Source of the DNA: Ziziphus jujuba
Lineage: Eukaryota > Streptophyta > Magnoliopsida > Rosales > Rhamnaceae
Direction: 5' to 3'
DNA length: 64,000 nucleotides
Assembly: GCF_031755915.1 (NCBI RefSeq)
Contig: NC_083390.1
Span: 20,073,501-20,137,500, forward strand
The notes below the pieces were generated by a model, which was given only the letters and a program-made list of their open reading frames with translations, was not told the origin of the DNA and searched no databases. Each line of letters starts with the position of its first letter. The first letter of the stretch is position 1. Position numbers and translations under genes: made by a program. Shown in pieces: positions 46,894 through 59,600 of the stretch.

Positions 46894-47151
46894 TTAAGGG
46901 CAAGTGACATAGTCGTCGAACGGAGAAGATTGCTGGGTGTGCCGGTTAGGACTGAGCTTGTTATGGCAAGGTGAAGGACCAGAAGGAGGCAATGGTCCTC
47001 TTGGAAGCCTGCTTACCAATAAGCTTTGATGATCCCTATTCTTCAAAGCTCTGCTACAACTCCCCATGGAAGCCATTGCCAAAACGAAAGCCAAAAGAAT
47101 TGCAACCTTTAAACCCTTTAGATATGATATTGATCTCCTTGGACATGACAT
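46894..47151 (-). CDS. Secreted signalling-peptide precursor, IDA-LIKE/PIP type
   Basis: An 85-residue intronless prepropeptide. The start is the ATG at 47151; the open frame continues upstream without an ATG. Residues about 12-33 (LKVAILLAFVLAMASMGSCS) are a signal peptide. After a variable segment comes the candidate bioactive core at 49-64, LPRGPLPPSGPSPCHN. It matches the IDA-family pattern L-P-K-G-x-P-x-P-P-S-x-P-S-x-x-H-N and contains the SGPSP core of the related PIP peptides. In the known families such peptides are processed, hydroxylated on proline and perceived by HAESA-type or RLK7 receptor kinases, controlling abscission, root emergence or immunity. The Cys before HN and a 21-residue extension after the core (KLSPNR to YVTCP) are unusual compared with IDA itself. 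A (TA)n-embedded TATA lies about 75-100 bases upstream. Confidence 0.75.
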   Translation of the reverse strand: MSCPRRSISYLKGLKVAILLAFVLAMASMGSCSRALKNRDHQSLLVSRLPRGPLPPSGPSPCHNKLSPNRHTQQSSPFDDYVTCP

Positions 47152-47681
47152 GCTTGCCTTAATTTCTTTCAAAACTTTTGTGTAATAAAGTTGGTGAAAT
47201 TCCTTGTACTTAAAAGAGAGGAGATATATATATATATATATATATACACAAAGTGAGAAAGAGAGAGAGAGACACTATTATTGGAGATAGGTAGAACATT
47301 AATATTTCAATTACGAATATTAAATAAAAATATTATTAATGGAAGACTATTTCAAATGTTAATATATGTGAATTTCAACGGCAAGCAACATAGGGTGCTG
47401 TGTTCAAAAGTGGAATAATTTGTAGTAGTTTTGAATGCCCGGAAGTGAATGTCAAACTCAAATAGTTGAACAACTTAATAGCAGCCATATTGGAAAAATA
47501 AAGTAAATATTTCAGAAAAATTATTAGCCAAATCAATAGTCACTGCTTGTTACAAATGGGAAACTGAATGATGCTTTTGGCGATGCTTAATGTAAACATT
47601 AAAAATAAAAGATGTAAAATAAAAAATCTCAAATTTTCAAATAATTGAACTTTGAAATTGACTTGCATCATGGAGAGAACA

Positions 47682-47724
<43 letters not shown>

Positions 47725-50068
47725 TGCAGTGTATCTCAAATGACCAATATCTATTAATCTTACATTAACTAATTTAATTAGTACAAATAAATGAAATAAA
47801 AAAAATTTGCAATACCAGCATCTTTGTCTAGTCATTTGTCTAATCTTCTAACTTGTTGGCTATATAAGTATATTTATAATGCATATAGTGTCATTTTCAG
47901 TATATGTTATAAAACGTGATAATTTTGTGTTAAAAGTATAAATGAATGGGGAAGCCGCTGGGTTCTGAGAAATTCCCTAAACCCTTGATTAGTCATGATT
48001 GGGGAGTTTTGCAGCACATGGATTGGCTCTTGTTTTTTTTTTTTTTTTTTTTTTCTTTTGCAATTTAAATCTTAATTTCCTTCTCTATCATCACGTGCCT
48101 ATAAAAAGTTAATATAAACCACAAATAGCTATGGCTCGCCACTGCTGAAGTTGACCCATTCAGAGATTTGATATGGACTATATATATATATATATATATA
48201 GGTTGAAGTTTGAAGACTCAAAAACCATTTGTGCAGCTAGTATAAGCAATCTTAGACTTTAACAATACCAACAGCAACGTTTCATCACCACAATAAATTA
48301 TAAGCACTGACCTCTCCTTCTTGTTTGATTACTGATATACGGTTCTGTTATGAAACCCAACTCCCATCTTCCTTTTGTTAAACCAGAAAATCCAATTTTA
48401 GTCCACCTTTTATAAATTTTGAACTTTTAAAAACAATGATACTAAATTGTGGTTTAATATATGGTTCCAAAACAGCAGGTCCAAAATTTTAATACCTGCA
48501 ATTGTAAGTTTTTAAAGTTAAGTCCTTTTTTATGGGGTCAATTATATTCTCTTTCACTTGTTGAGTTTTCTTTGCATGGAATTTTCACGTTGAAATATCG
48601 GTTTTCTACTTGTAGATTGGCCAGCATTCTGGCCCAATACGAAAGAATATTAAAGTATATAATCAAATTGTAGTCCACTTCTTCCAGCTAAGGGGTTGTC
48701 ATTTAATAAATACCCTTTTGGTTTTTTCCTCTACATATTCATAAATATTATGTAGCTTACTTGAATGGATTAATTGCATTTATACATGGTATAGAGCTAG
48801 TCAAATTGTAAAAACTGCTGTAGAAAAAATCCAATTAAAATGATATAGCTGAAATCGACTCTAAAATATTCAATGTTAATTTGTTAAATCCAATAGGAGA
48901 GCGCCACATTCACAAATTGCGATTTGACGATGTTTAATTTCTGCTTTTTCGGAGTGAACTGTGTGAATTCTTGCAGCAGCACATTTGTCAGATTGACATC
49001 TTTATGGTCAGTTTTTGTTTTTTTCTCTGTTTCTATTCATGTTCATCATCAATATAATAATGTCATTTTATTTGAATTTGAATTTATTAATTTTTTTTTT
49101 TTTTTTAAGGGATGAGATTATATTAGTCGAACAAAAATGGAAACATGGAAACAGAATATTTTCATCTGCTTTAGTCAAAGGTAATGACTAAAAATTTGGT
49201 CTTTGGAAAAATGGAAAATAAAATACATTAGTATCCCACTTAGCTAAAATTTGGGCTGAATTTTGTCCTAAATATTTATTAGCTCATGGTTGAATTCCCA
49301 TCCATTACGTGTAGATTTGGCCATTGTTAGGTTCAACTGGGCCTTTATATGTAAGTTTTGATTGAAAAATCTATGAATGATACCACTTTGAATTAACATC
49401 TTTTTTTTTTTTTTTTTTTTTTCCCCTCCCCAAAAGTTAAAGAACTGGAAACGTGGTTCATTATTACTTTGATATTTACTTTAACAAAAGACTTATTAGC
49501 TTCTCATAACCAAACGAGAATGAAAATCAACGTGGTTTTGAATTCATTCATTCAAAGTGTGAATATGTGTCTTCAAAAAAAAAAAAAAAAAAGTGTGAAT
49601 GTGTGAATATAAACTCTTTGAGACGCCATTCAGTTTGAAAAAAAAAAAAAAAAAAAAAACATTGAAATTAATTCCATTAAAATACTAAAAGCATTGTCTG
49701 CCACCATTGCCATCATGCTCTTTAAATTTCAACTAAAATACTTCGATCAGCAATGGTTACTCAAAAGTCTTATCCTTAATTTTTTGTTTTCTTAAATTAT
49801 TCATAAAATAAAATATAACAGGGAAAAAAAAAAATGAAAGATTCATGATTCACCTAATCAAGGAGGAATATAATATTTCAGCTACATCCTATAAAATATT
49901 TTTATCAAATTATTTTGTTTTTTTTTCAGAATTTTATTGCTCTTGCTAACTAGAGTCAAAAACTGGTGGAAAAAAAGTGTCGCTTAGCTTAGCCGCTTTG
50001 CTCTTTTACTCGCTCTGCTGGTCCTGCAACTTGCCCCCTGCTAAACGGCGTCGTACTCCCTTCCCCAC

Positions 50069-50071
<3 letters not shown>
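47152..50071. other. Intergenic region between the peptide gene and QPT
   Basis: Starts with the promoter of the peptide gene, with (TA)n at 47224-47247 and a GA-rich run at about 47256-47271. Further (TA)n runs lie at about 47689-47721 and 48179-48200, and poly-A/T tracts near 48032-48055, 49400-49423, 49576-49592 and 49638-49660. No gene is supported. Confidence 0.5.

Positions 50072-50099
<28 letters not shown>
50072..50099. repeat. (CT)14 microsatellite in the QPT 5' leader
   Basis: Uninterrupted (CT)14 about 65 bases before the QPT start codon. Pyrimidine (CT/GA) repeats are common in plant 5' UTRs and core promoters, where length changes can affect expression. Confidence 0.9.
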
Positions 50100-50162
50100 A
50101 GCTCGCTGGTAAAGATTACTGAAAAACGCGGTGTCGTTTTTGCCTCCAAAACAAGAAAAAAA

Positions 50163-53100
50163 ATGATATCGAACTTATCGACGATTCTCCAACCCAAATG
50201 TCAATCTCCACGACTGCCCAGAATCCCAGTACTCAGAGATACACGCGCTCGCGTTGGTTCTTCGATTGTTCGAATGTCAGCTGCAACAGTGAATTCAAAA
50301 GTTTCAATGAAATCCATTGCAGTGAAACCTCCTTCACATCCCACTTATGATTTGAGGGGTGTCATCAAGTTAGCACTTGCTGAAGATGCTGCTGATTTAG
50401 GTTCATAAAAAGTTCCTTGCTTTTTTCTATTCCTTTAATGGGTTTTTTCTTCATTATTGAATTTTTTTTTTTTGTTATAATTATTTTGCAATTTATCGAT
50501 AATCTGATGAAAAAAAAAAAAAAATTGGGTTTTTGTTGGTAGGTGATGTAACATCCATGGCCACCATACCATCAGACGTGGAAGTGGAAGCCCATTTCTT
50601 GGCAAAGGAAGATGGGATTATAGCCGGAATTGCACTTGGTGAGATGGTTTTTAATGAGGTTGATCCTTCTCTGAAGGTAAACAAAGCGATGTGCTTCTTT
50701 TTTTTTCTTTTTTCTTTTTTTTTTTCCAATTTGCCTGGCGTTGGGTTTTGGTTTTCTTGTCTTGCAACCATCATTTTTAATCATTGTTATTGTGCATTGC
50801 GTTGAAACAGGTGGAGTGGTTTCAAAATGATGGAGATTTTATTCGTAAAGGGTTAAAGATTGGAAGGGTTTATGGTAAAGTTGGAAATAGGAGTTTCTGT
50901 AGCTTCTAAAGCTTTTCTGGGAAGTAATTAATTTTACAAATTTATATGCAGGAAAGGCACATAGCATTGTTGTGGCTGAGAGGGTAGCCTTAAATTTTAT
51001 GCAGAGGATGAGTGGAATTGCAACTCTAACTAAGGTATATCTGTTTCCTTCGGTTTTGGGGCAATGATACATCAATTAGTGTTATTGTTAGGTTGCATGA
51101 AACAGTTGTGTCTCTGAAAAGATGAAAAAAAAACTCAGCTTTTTCAATGTGGATATCATTGGAGATGTAAAAGGTGGTATGGATTCATGTGGGATGAATT
51201 TCAGATAAACCATTGTGGCAAAGTTTTATATCTCACCTTTGAAGGGGATGGTCTGGGGCTCACCATGTGGGAGGAGAAGTTTTCATCTGGGGCTCATTGT
51301 TTGGTTTAGTCTTACATATTAGAAGTTGTATTTGAAACTTAAATAGAATGCCATAAGTTGTCTTTTCTAATTGTGGCAACATTCACCTGTGTGTAGTTAA
51401 AATGGCATCGACAATGCATAATGTTGACGAGGAGGTAAACTGAATAAAATGCATTGTCGAATTGTAAACCAATAGCTTATCATGCATATACAAAGAATGT
51501 GATAGGCGCAAAATATGTTTCTTTGAATTGCGGTAATCTTGTTGAAATGCTTATAATCATATATTGACTTTGTCTAATGTATGAGAGATGTATAATGCTT
51601 TTTATTTCTGTAGGCAATGGCAGATGCTGCACATCCTGCACTTATCTTAGAAACGAGAAAAACTGCTCCAGGTTTACGATTGGTGGATAAGTGGGCGGTG
51701 TATATCATTACCTCCTTGTTTTTATGGCTTCATATTCCTGTAATATTTATACAAATATTGCAGTTGGCCTGATGAAGATTTTTATGTTTAGGTACTCATT
51801 GGTGGAGGGAGAAATCACAGAATGGGATTATTTGATATGGTATTAATAAAAGATAATCATATATCAAGTGCGGGAGGGATCATAAATGCCATAAAAGCTG
51901 TAGACCTGTATCTAGAGCAAAGAAACCTCAAGATGGAGGTTGAGGTAGTTTATTTTTTAACATTTAAGCTTTTGTGAGAGTTTCTCAGCTAGATCTGTTA
52001 AGACTAAGTATAGATTCTTTTAAATTATGAAATATTGTTCATTATTAAACTTATTTCTTGACTGTTGATTAAGATTCCTTCTTTGATCAGTTTGTTTGAT
52101 TCCTCTTTGGTAGTACTATATTGCTTCCGTTTCATTTGCAAAAGCATTCCAAAATGCTGTGCTCTCTTGTTCAGTGTTGGGAGATGCTGGCATACACAGT
52201 ATTCATTATGGTGAAACCATACTTGTTCCAGTGGTAACTCTTTTGCTTCCCAGGTCGAAACTAGGACATTAGAGGAAGTAAATGAGGTATTGCATTTTGC
52301 ATCTCAAACAAAGACTTCTTTGACCCGCATAATGTTGGATAATATGGTTGTACCACTGCCTGATGGAGATGTTGATGTGTCTATGCTTCAAGAAGCTGTG
52401 CAACTGATCAATGGGAGATTTGAGACTGAGGTAGCTCAAGTTCTAAGTTATTCCTTTGTTATCTCATATCCAGTTTATTATGTACGCATAGCATGGTAAA
52501 AGTACAGTAGTAGTTCTTATGATTTTTAATTAAGTAAAACTTTTTTTGACTGAAGTTTATACTGGTGAGCTTCTCGTAACTATGCCTATGATCTTAATGC
52601 AGCAGCTTTTAATTTTTGACGTGAAGCATCTGACTAAAGACTTCTCATTCTAACTGTTGCATTATTGTATTGCTGTTTTTATGTATCATCTTCTCTTTAA
52701 AACCTTTACTAAGATGCTGAGTTGCCTTGAGCATTTCATATAGCTGGCTTTCCAATTTTGATCCAAGCCTTTTTCCGTAGCCCCGCTTATCAAGTTTTTT
52801 TCTTTTTGGAGGGCATGTAGGTTTCCTCTTACAAGTTATTTGTTTAATTCTGGCTTTGTAATTCTTTGAGGATAGGCTACTTCTTGTAATTTTTCATGAT
52901 CTTCTGGTTAAGTTATTCATTGATGCTCTGAATCACAATGATAGGCATCTGGCAATATTACTCTTCAAACCATCCACAAAATTGGAGGAACAGGCGTGAC
53001 CTTCATTTCTAGGTAATACATCCTCTTTTAACCTCATATGTAAACCTGTAATTTGGCATTTACAGAGTGGGAACTGGGAGGGAACGAAGGCAGAAGAGAT

Positions 53101-53681
53101 TTTTGGTGATTAATTTATTTTTGGACGGTTGCTACCTATACCGGTGAGAGCAAGTCTTGGCAATTTATTAGTGCACAGCTATGAAGTTCTGCAATGGTCT
53201 CTTCTTGAAAGAGCATATACAGTGTCAAACTTGAATCATCAAGCCCTTGGTTTGCAATGTTTGTTGGAAAATACAATTTCTGGAGAATTTACTTGGGTTC
53301 CCAACATGCTGCATTTTTTAAATAGAAAAAATTTATTTCTTTTCAATCACAAGGAACGTGATAGAGTTCAATATCCCATGAAGATCATTTGGGTCATTTC
53401 TCATATTCTTCTGAGCCTGGGCCCTGGGCCAAGTTGCTAGCCCAAAAATATAAAGCAAGAAACACTCAATAGTATTCTTTTTTCTTTTTTTTTTTTTTTT
53501 TTTTTTTTTGGGTGAATACTCAATAGCGTCCTTTATTTATGAGTTTGATTTACAATACTAAGCGGCTTGTTTTTTGGTCTGCAGTGGTGCTTTGACTCAT
53601 TCTGTGAAAGCTCTCGACATCTCCCTCAAGATTGATACAGAGTTGGCTCTTCAAGTTGGAAGGCGCACAAATCGAGCATGA
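50163..53681 (+). CDS. QPT: Quinolinate phosphoribosyltransferase (nicotinate-nucleotide pyrophosphorylase, decarboxylating)
   Basis: Nine exons: 50163-50400, 50543-50676, 50811-50874, 50952-51034, 51614-51697, 51792-51944, 52254-52430, 52945-53012 and 53585-53681. All junctions are GT-AG and keep frame, giving 1,098 nt and 365 residues. The enzyme makes nicotinate mononucleotide, CO2 and PPi from quinolinate and PRPP, the third step of de novo NAD synthesis. In plants this is plastidial, and the Ser/Arg-rich N terminus (about 1-50) fits a transit peptide. Family motifs: [13 protein letters not shown] (72-84), [11 protein letters not shown] (185-195), [20 protein letters not shown] (205-224), [11 protein letters not shown] (251-261), IMLDNM (278-283) and SSGALTHSV (333-341). 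Arg and Lys in ETRKT, HR and KDNH belong to the quinolinate and PRPP site. The ATG at 50163 is the only in-frame one upstream of the conserved part near the expected transit-peptide start. Length fits the plant enzyme (roughly 350). Confidence 0.95.
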
Positions 53682-56600
53682 TCATACTGAATTTATACCC
53701 TCCTTTAATACATGGTATGTAACACCAAAATTCCATATTTTCCTCAAATAGGCCGTATATGAGTCTGACTTAGCTGGTCAAATAAATTATTTAAGATTCT
53801 TTTTATATATATATATATATATATTTTATATTTTGGGGAGTGAATCTCAGTTAGTTAATAATACAATCAGAAATGACTGGTGCAAAGAAAATGGGCACGA
53901 AAGGCAGCAAATTTTCAGATATCCCTTTTGTTAGTTGGTAAGTGGTATACGCGGCTTTCTCTACATCTACTATGTGACCTCATTGTGATGAAAAAGCAGA
54001 AGCAATTGGTTTTTCAGCAGTACAAAGTTAAAATATGTATTGGAGGTATTCCATTTTGATATCATTATCAAAGTTTCATTTTCAATAACTGTTGTAAGCA
54101 TAATATATATAATTATGAAAGAAGTTGTTGAAAGTTTCAACAGAAATCTATAATAAGTACATAAGATGGGATTCTTCACTGATTTTTAAATGCAGAAAAA
54201 TGGTATTTGTTTGGTGATGCATGATTATTGCATGCCTCAGGTTTGAATTTAAAATTTGGAAGCAAAGCAAACCACTAGTCTGAAGATTGTCATTAAGAGA
54301 GAGAAAATAGAGATGGATAAGCTGCTAAATATTATTTGTTTTTTGGTAAAATATTAAATATTATTTGTTGGTCATGCTTAAGCTGTCTGACGTTTATCTG
54401 TCTCTTTTTCTTAGTGCCTGACGTCTTTGAAGCATTGGTACAAATGGTTTTTAGATTATTATTCCATTACTATTACTATTATTGTGATTATTAATTTATA
54501 GGCATGCGTTGTGGAGTTTAAGATATTCATGTACCATGCACTGTTTCTTTCTCTATTTTCAATGTGATTTTTTGGCCGGACTTCGAGCCAATATTCAACG
54601 GACAAAACCACATCATTCTTTAATTTTTTAAACCAACCATCTGTGCATTGGAATCTTTTGTCTCTGGTAGTCTCATCCATTTCTCCTTTTTTGTTTTTTT
54701 TGGGCTTGTAAAGCCTATTCCTGAAAAGTCTAATAATGGGGGGGAATAAAAAAAGGCACTTTGGTTTTCGTTATTTGGTTTAAATTAAATCTAAAGGAGA
54801 AAGAAAATAATAGTATACAAATCAAACTAAAATAAGAATGTTTTACGCCATTTTTTTTCTTTTTTCCTATTAAATATGGAAATGTTATTATTGTTTTAGT
54901 GGATTTCGTGTTCCACAAGTAAGGTGGAAGTTCTTTTTTATATCATATCCTAATTATTTGATGATTTTTTGTTCGTTCTCTTCTTACTTCTATTGCAATA
55001 TTATCATATTTTTTATTTTTTTTATTAATAATCGAATTTGTTACTGTGTCCTTTACTTAGATATTAATTTATTAGCATCGGAAATATAAAAAATGAATTT
55101 TATGTTCCTTCAAATTATATAAAAGCTGTCAAATGATATTGGTTTGGTTGGTAAGTTATTTACATTTATAATTTGAAGTGAAGTTTGAAATGAAGTTGGT
55201 TTGTTTGGTAAACTATTTATATCTATATTTGAAAAATCATGGATTTGAACTATGGAAATAAAATGAAAAATTATTGTAAATATGATCAAAATTAAATTAA
55301 AAGTGGAATTCAAATGAAAAAATTTTTTCGTTGGCAAAAAATAATAAGTTTGACAGAGTAATGAGAGGTTAGCAAAATAACACTTGCTAAAAGTAGAGAT
55401 TGTAAAAGCAATGATGGAAAAACTTCAGATTGTAAATACAATAATGGAAAAACTTCATTCACACTGTTTCAGTTTTATCCCAATTATAGTTAGATACCAT
55501 GGTTTTGAAAAAATATTACTTATCTCTTTTTAATTTTTTTTTTATATTTATCAATATAGATTTATTTGTAATTTTTTATTAGTTAATTTAACGTTAAGGG
55601 TCACAATTGTATTACCAAAATGTTATTTATTCATATGATCTTGAATTGTTAAAACTAAAATAAAAACTTTTCATTTGTTATTTATTCATATACCATAATT
55701 TTTAACCTTTGTTTGATGTTGAATTGTTAAAACTAAAATAACAACTGATAAATAAATTTGTTTTGATAAATGTTAAAAATTAAAAAAAATTAGTGATAAT
55801 TTTTAAAAAGCAAAATTTAAATATAATTATATCAAATTTGAGGAATCTAAATAATATTTGTCCATTCAATAATGTCGGAGCTTTTATTATTAACATTTAC
55901 AATATTCAATATCTATTTAATTTCATATAATGGAATAATGATTTTCATAAAAACAAAATCAAAAAAAGTTTGTGTGTAGCAACATGACACGGGCATAGAC
56001 ACCAATTTCTTTTACAATTAAAGAATTTTAATCAACCAAAAATGAATTAAGGAAGATAAAGTAACACGATTATTTCTCAATCCTGATTTGACAAATCACT
56101 TTTTATTTATATATTTATTTTATTTTTTTGGTGAATAGATTTGACAAACCATTTATTACATCTTTAACGGTGGACAAACATTAATGTCAAAGGCATGAGT
56201 CGTATGACTGCTGAAGGAAAGTAAGTAGTAATTCTTGAAGAACATTTGCTGTTCTGGGGGGAAGAATATGACCATGATTTTAGTGGTTGATATTTTGTTT
56301 GGCAATAAAAATAAAAAACTAAATTAAATTATTTTCTGAGGTGAAAATTTGATGAAGAAGAGTTCAAAGAGGTTTTCATAACCAAGTTTGGCCAATATAC
56401 CCTCCTCACGGGCATTTCCAATTGGCCATTGGTAAATGGAAATACAACAGTCAAACGCATTGTCTCCACTTTATTAGTTTTCTGTCACTTCTAATTTTCT
56501 GTCCTCTTTTTTCTTTTTTCTTTTTTTTTTTTTGGGGGGGGGTTTATATCTTTGAAACAAAATTTAAATGAAACTAAATAGAGGAATTAGTCCAAAAAGA

Positions 56601-59600
56601 AAAATCTGACCCAGTTTTATTCCAAGGGGTTGCTTTGCTATCCCCTTTTTTTTTTTTTTTTTTGCCCTTCAATCTGGCTTCTGGGCTAGCCATCCAAATT
56701 TGGCATATAAAGCTACCAACTTTTGTAAGCTATCTGTGATTACTTTTGTCAGATAAAAATAATAAAAAACAACAACCAAAAATGAAAACCCCCTTCCAGA
56801 AGGAAAGGATGAAAAAACTAAAGAGATTTATAAAGATTAGCCAACTTTGCTGATTGGAGAACTTAATTGCTAAGCAATTTTTCTTTTATTTTTTGTTTGC
56901 TGGGATTTGATATGAATGTGGTTAATAATGACAAATGGTGATAATAAATCAATGTTTTTCTCCTACAATAAAGAATGTGGAACAAAAACTCTTTATGGTC
57001 TTATACACTAAATGAGATTGATAATTTTATCTCCTTTTTTATTTTTTTATTTTTGTGTATTTATTATATTTTGGTAGAGTAATTCATTTGCTATCTATAA
57101 CCTTCTAGAGATTTTGCTTAGTAGCAGCCAATAGGTTTGCAGGTTGCTTCGTAAAGTTATGGCTGAAGATGGAACATTTAAAATGCGAATCTGGATCTGA
57201 CCTACCAACTGTTTGGCTATATCAATATCACCATCCATAGGGACATTTCAATTTATTATGCTATGGGAATTACAAAGTCCAAATCATCTAATTAGAAATA
57301 CAATAAATAAATAATGTTCAGAGTGTTAGAGCATCTCCAGTGCTCTTCTTTTTTGCTTCCCCAATGGGACATTACAATTTTTGGATTGCTATTTTTTGGT
57401 GCCAAGGCAAAATTTGGTATTGCATCTCACTACTATGAAGTTTGTGGACCTTATATCATTTATTGGATCAATTAATATTATTATATTTTTAATTGATAAA
57501 AGATAATGAAAAAATGGGTTCAATTACTATTTAAAAATGCTATTTTTTTAAATGTAAAGTAAACAATTAATGTTAAAATTTAATATTGATATTGAAACCA
57601 TACTAATTTGGTACCAAATATTAAAATTGGTAATGTCAAAGCCATTTTCCATGGAAATTGTTTATTTTATTTTTTTAAAGCATTTCCATTCAAAATTATG
57701 GATTAGATTCATAAAATAATAATAAAAAAAAATTATGGATGAGGATGATTCTAGCCAACAAAAATTACAGCTTTATCGTGGTCAATTTCCTGCCCTGCAA
57801 GTTCTATCTAAGGAAGCCTATAATGCTATTTCCCCCCCCAAAAAAAAAAGGGAACCCTATATTGGAGTGTTTGGCTGGTATTCCTTTTCATAGTAAAAAC
57901 TTTATCTCAATTATAAAAAGTTGTTTTTATAGCTTTTCCACTGAAATACTCCTCCCCTTTCCCGTCCCCAAGATGATAGCAATAGAAAATTAGAAAGAAA
58001 CTTCAAAAGCTTTTAAATAAATTGGAAAAAGGAAAACAGGAAAAAGAAAAGAGAAAATATTAGAAGGAAAAAAGCTATAGTAATTAATCATACAGATAAG
58101 AATGATGCAATATCAACTGTGACTGGTGGGAATATTAATAGAGGATGTGATTAGACGTTATTAAAAAAGATGGTTTACTTAATCCAACCTTAAACGTCAC
58201 TTTAATCCAGGTTCACAATCCCATTAACTTGTACTTTTATTCCATTCTTTGTCATTAACTATGCGTAGCAATGTTAAAAAACTATGAATTCAATGAAAGC
58301 CCAACCATAAAAAAGTTCTTGGTGCTTTAAGCACTTTCTTCACTTGGATTGAGATATTTACCAACTGATTAGAAAATAAAAAAAAAAGATAAAAGAAAAA
58401 AAATTGCACATTGGACCCTGACTGGAAAGGCTTTATAATTAGTGGAATTTCATGCCTTGTCAATGTCATTGGGATATTAGTCTTAGCCGACCATCGGCCG
58501 TGCCTAAGAAAATACTTGCATAATACAAAACTGTCTCACTGATTCTCGGATTGAATAATTATCAAAAAAATAAAAAATAAAAAATAATTATCAATTACAT
58601 TATGATCTTTTAGCAAAACCATCTTCTTTATTCTGTCGGAATATAAGTTGATTAATAATCAAATCCAAACTCTATATTATTGATATTGTAAATGGAAAAT
58701 TTTGAATTCATTTCAAAATTATTGTTTGAAAAAAATAATGGTTTTGCCGTTTCTGTATGATTGATGTTTAGTGGAAGTTTACGTAACGATCACATGTTAG
58801 TACTAAGCAATCTTATATTGATGGATAGATGAGAAAAATAAGTTTTTGATGGAATTGAAATGATTTCACATCTTATATTATACTTATTGTCTCCTTGTGT
58901 TGGTTTATATACTCCAATATATACATAAAGCTACCAAATACACCATAAAAAAGGTACGTATCTCATGGTGGGACTAACTAAGTATCTACCTTATCCAATG
59001 ACTTACATTTTCACATTTTTAAAGATAATCCATTATAGTAAAAGATACAACATATATCTTGGAAGGTATCCTAGTGCATATCTTTGTTTACTTGTGAGCT
59101 AATTAGTTCACTTAGTGGATGATGACATTTTAGCATCATGCTTAAATATTCTTGCACCTAATTCATGTCTTCAAGGAATTAAAAAAATAAAACATATTAG
59201 TCACAATGAAGAGATTCATTTAGTCAAGAATATTAATTAGTCAAAATTCACACTTACATCTCAATGGGTATGTTCTAAAACACACAAGGGGTATTTTTGG
59301 CATAAGTTTGGTATTGTTTGTTAACTTGTCTATGATATGAAATTAAACGGACTGTAGACAATCTATTTTTACATAGTCATTTCACAAATTTATGATATAT
59401 AGTAAAGATATAATAAAAACTTAATATTTAAATTACATCAATAATTTTAAAATCTTATCAATAACTTCAGTCACGTGTTAATAAATTTATAAACGGACAA
59501 TGTGAAAATAAGTAGTCCAAAAACCACTTAATTTTTTTTTTCTTTCCTGTTTGGTTTTTGTTACATTCATAAATTATTTATAAGTGTTAATTAACGATGA

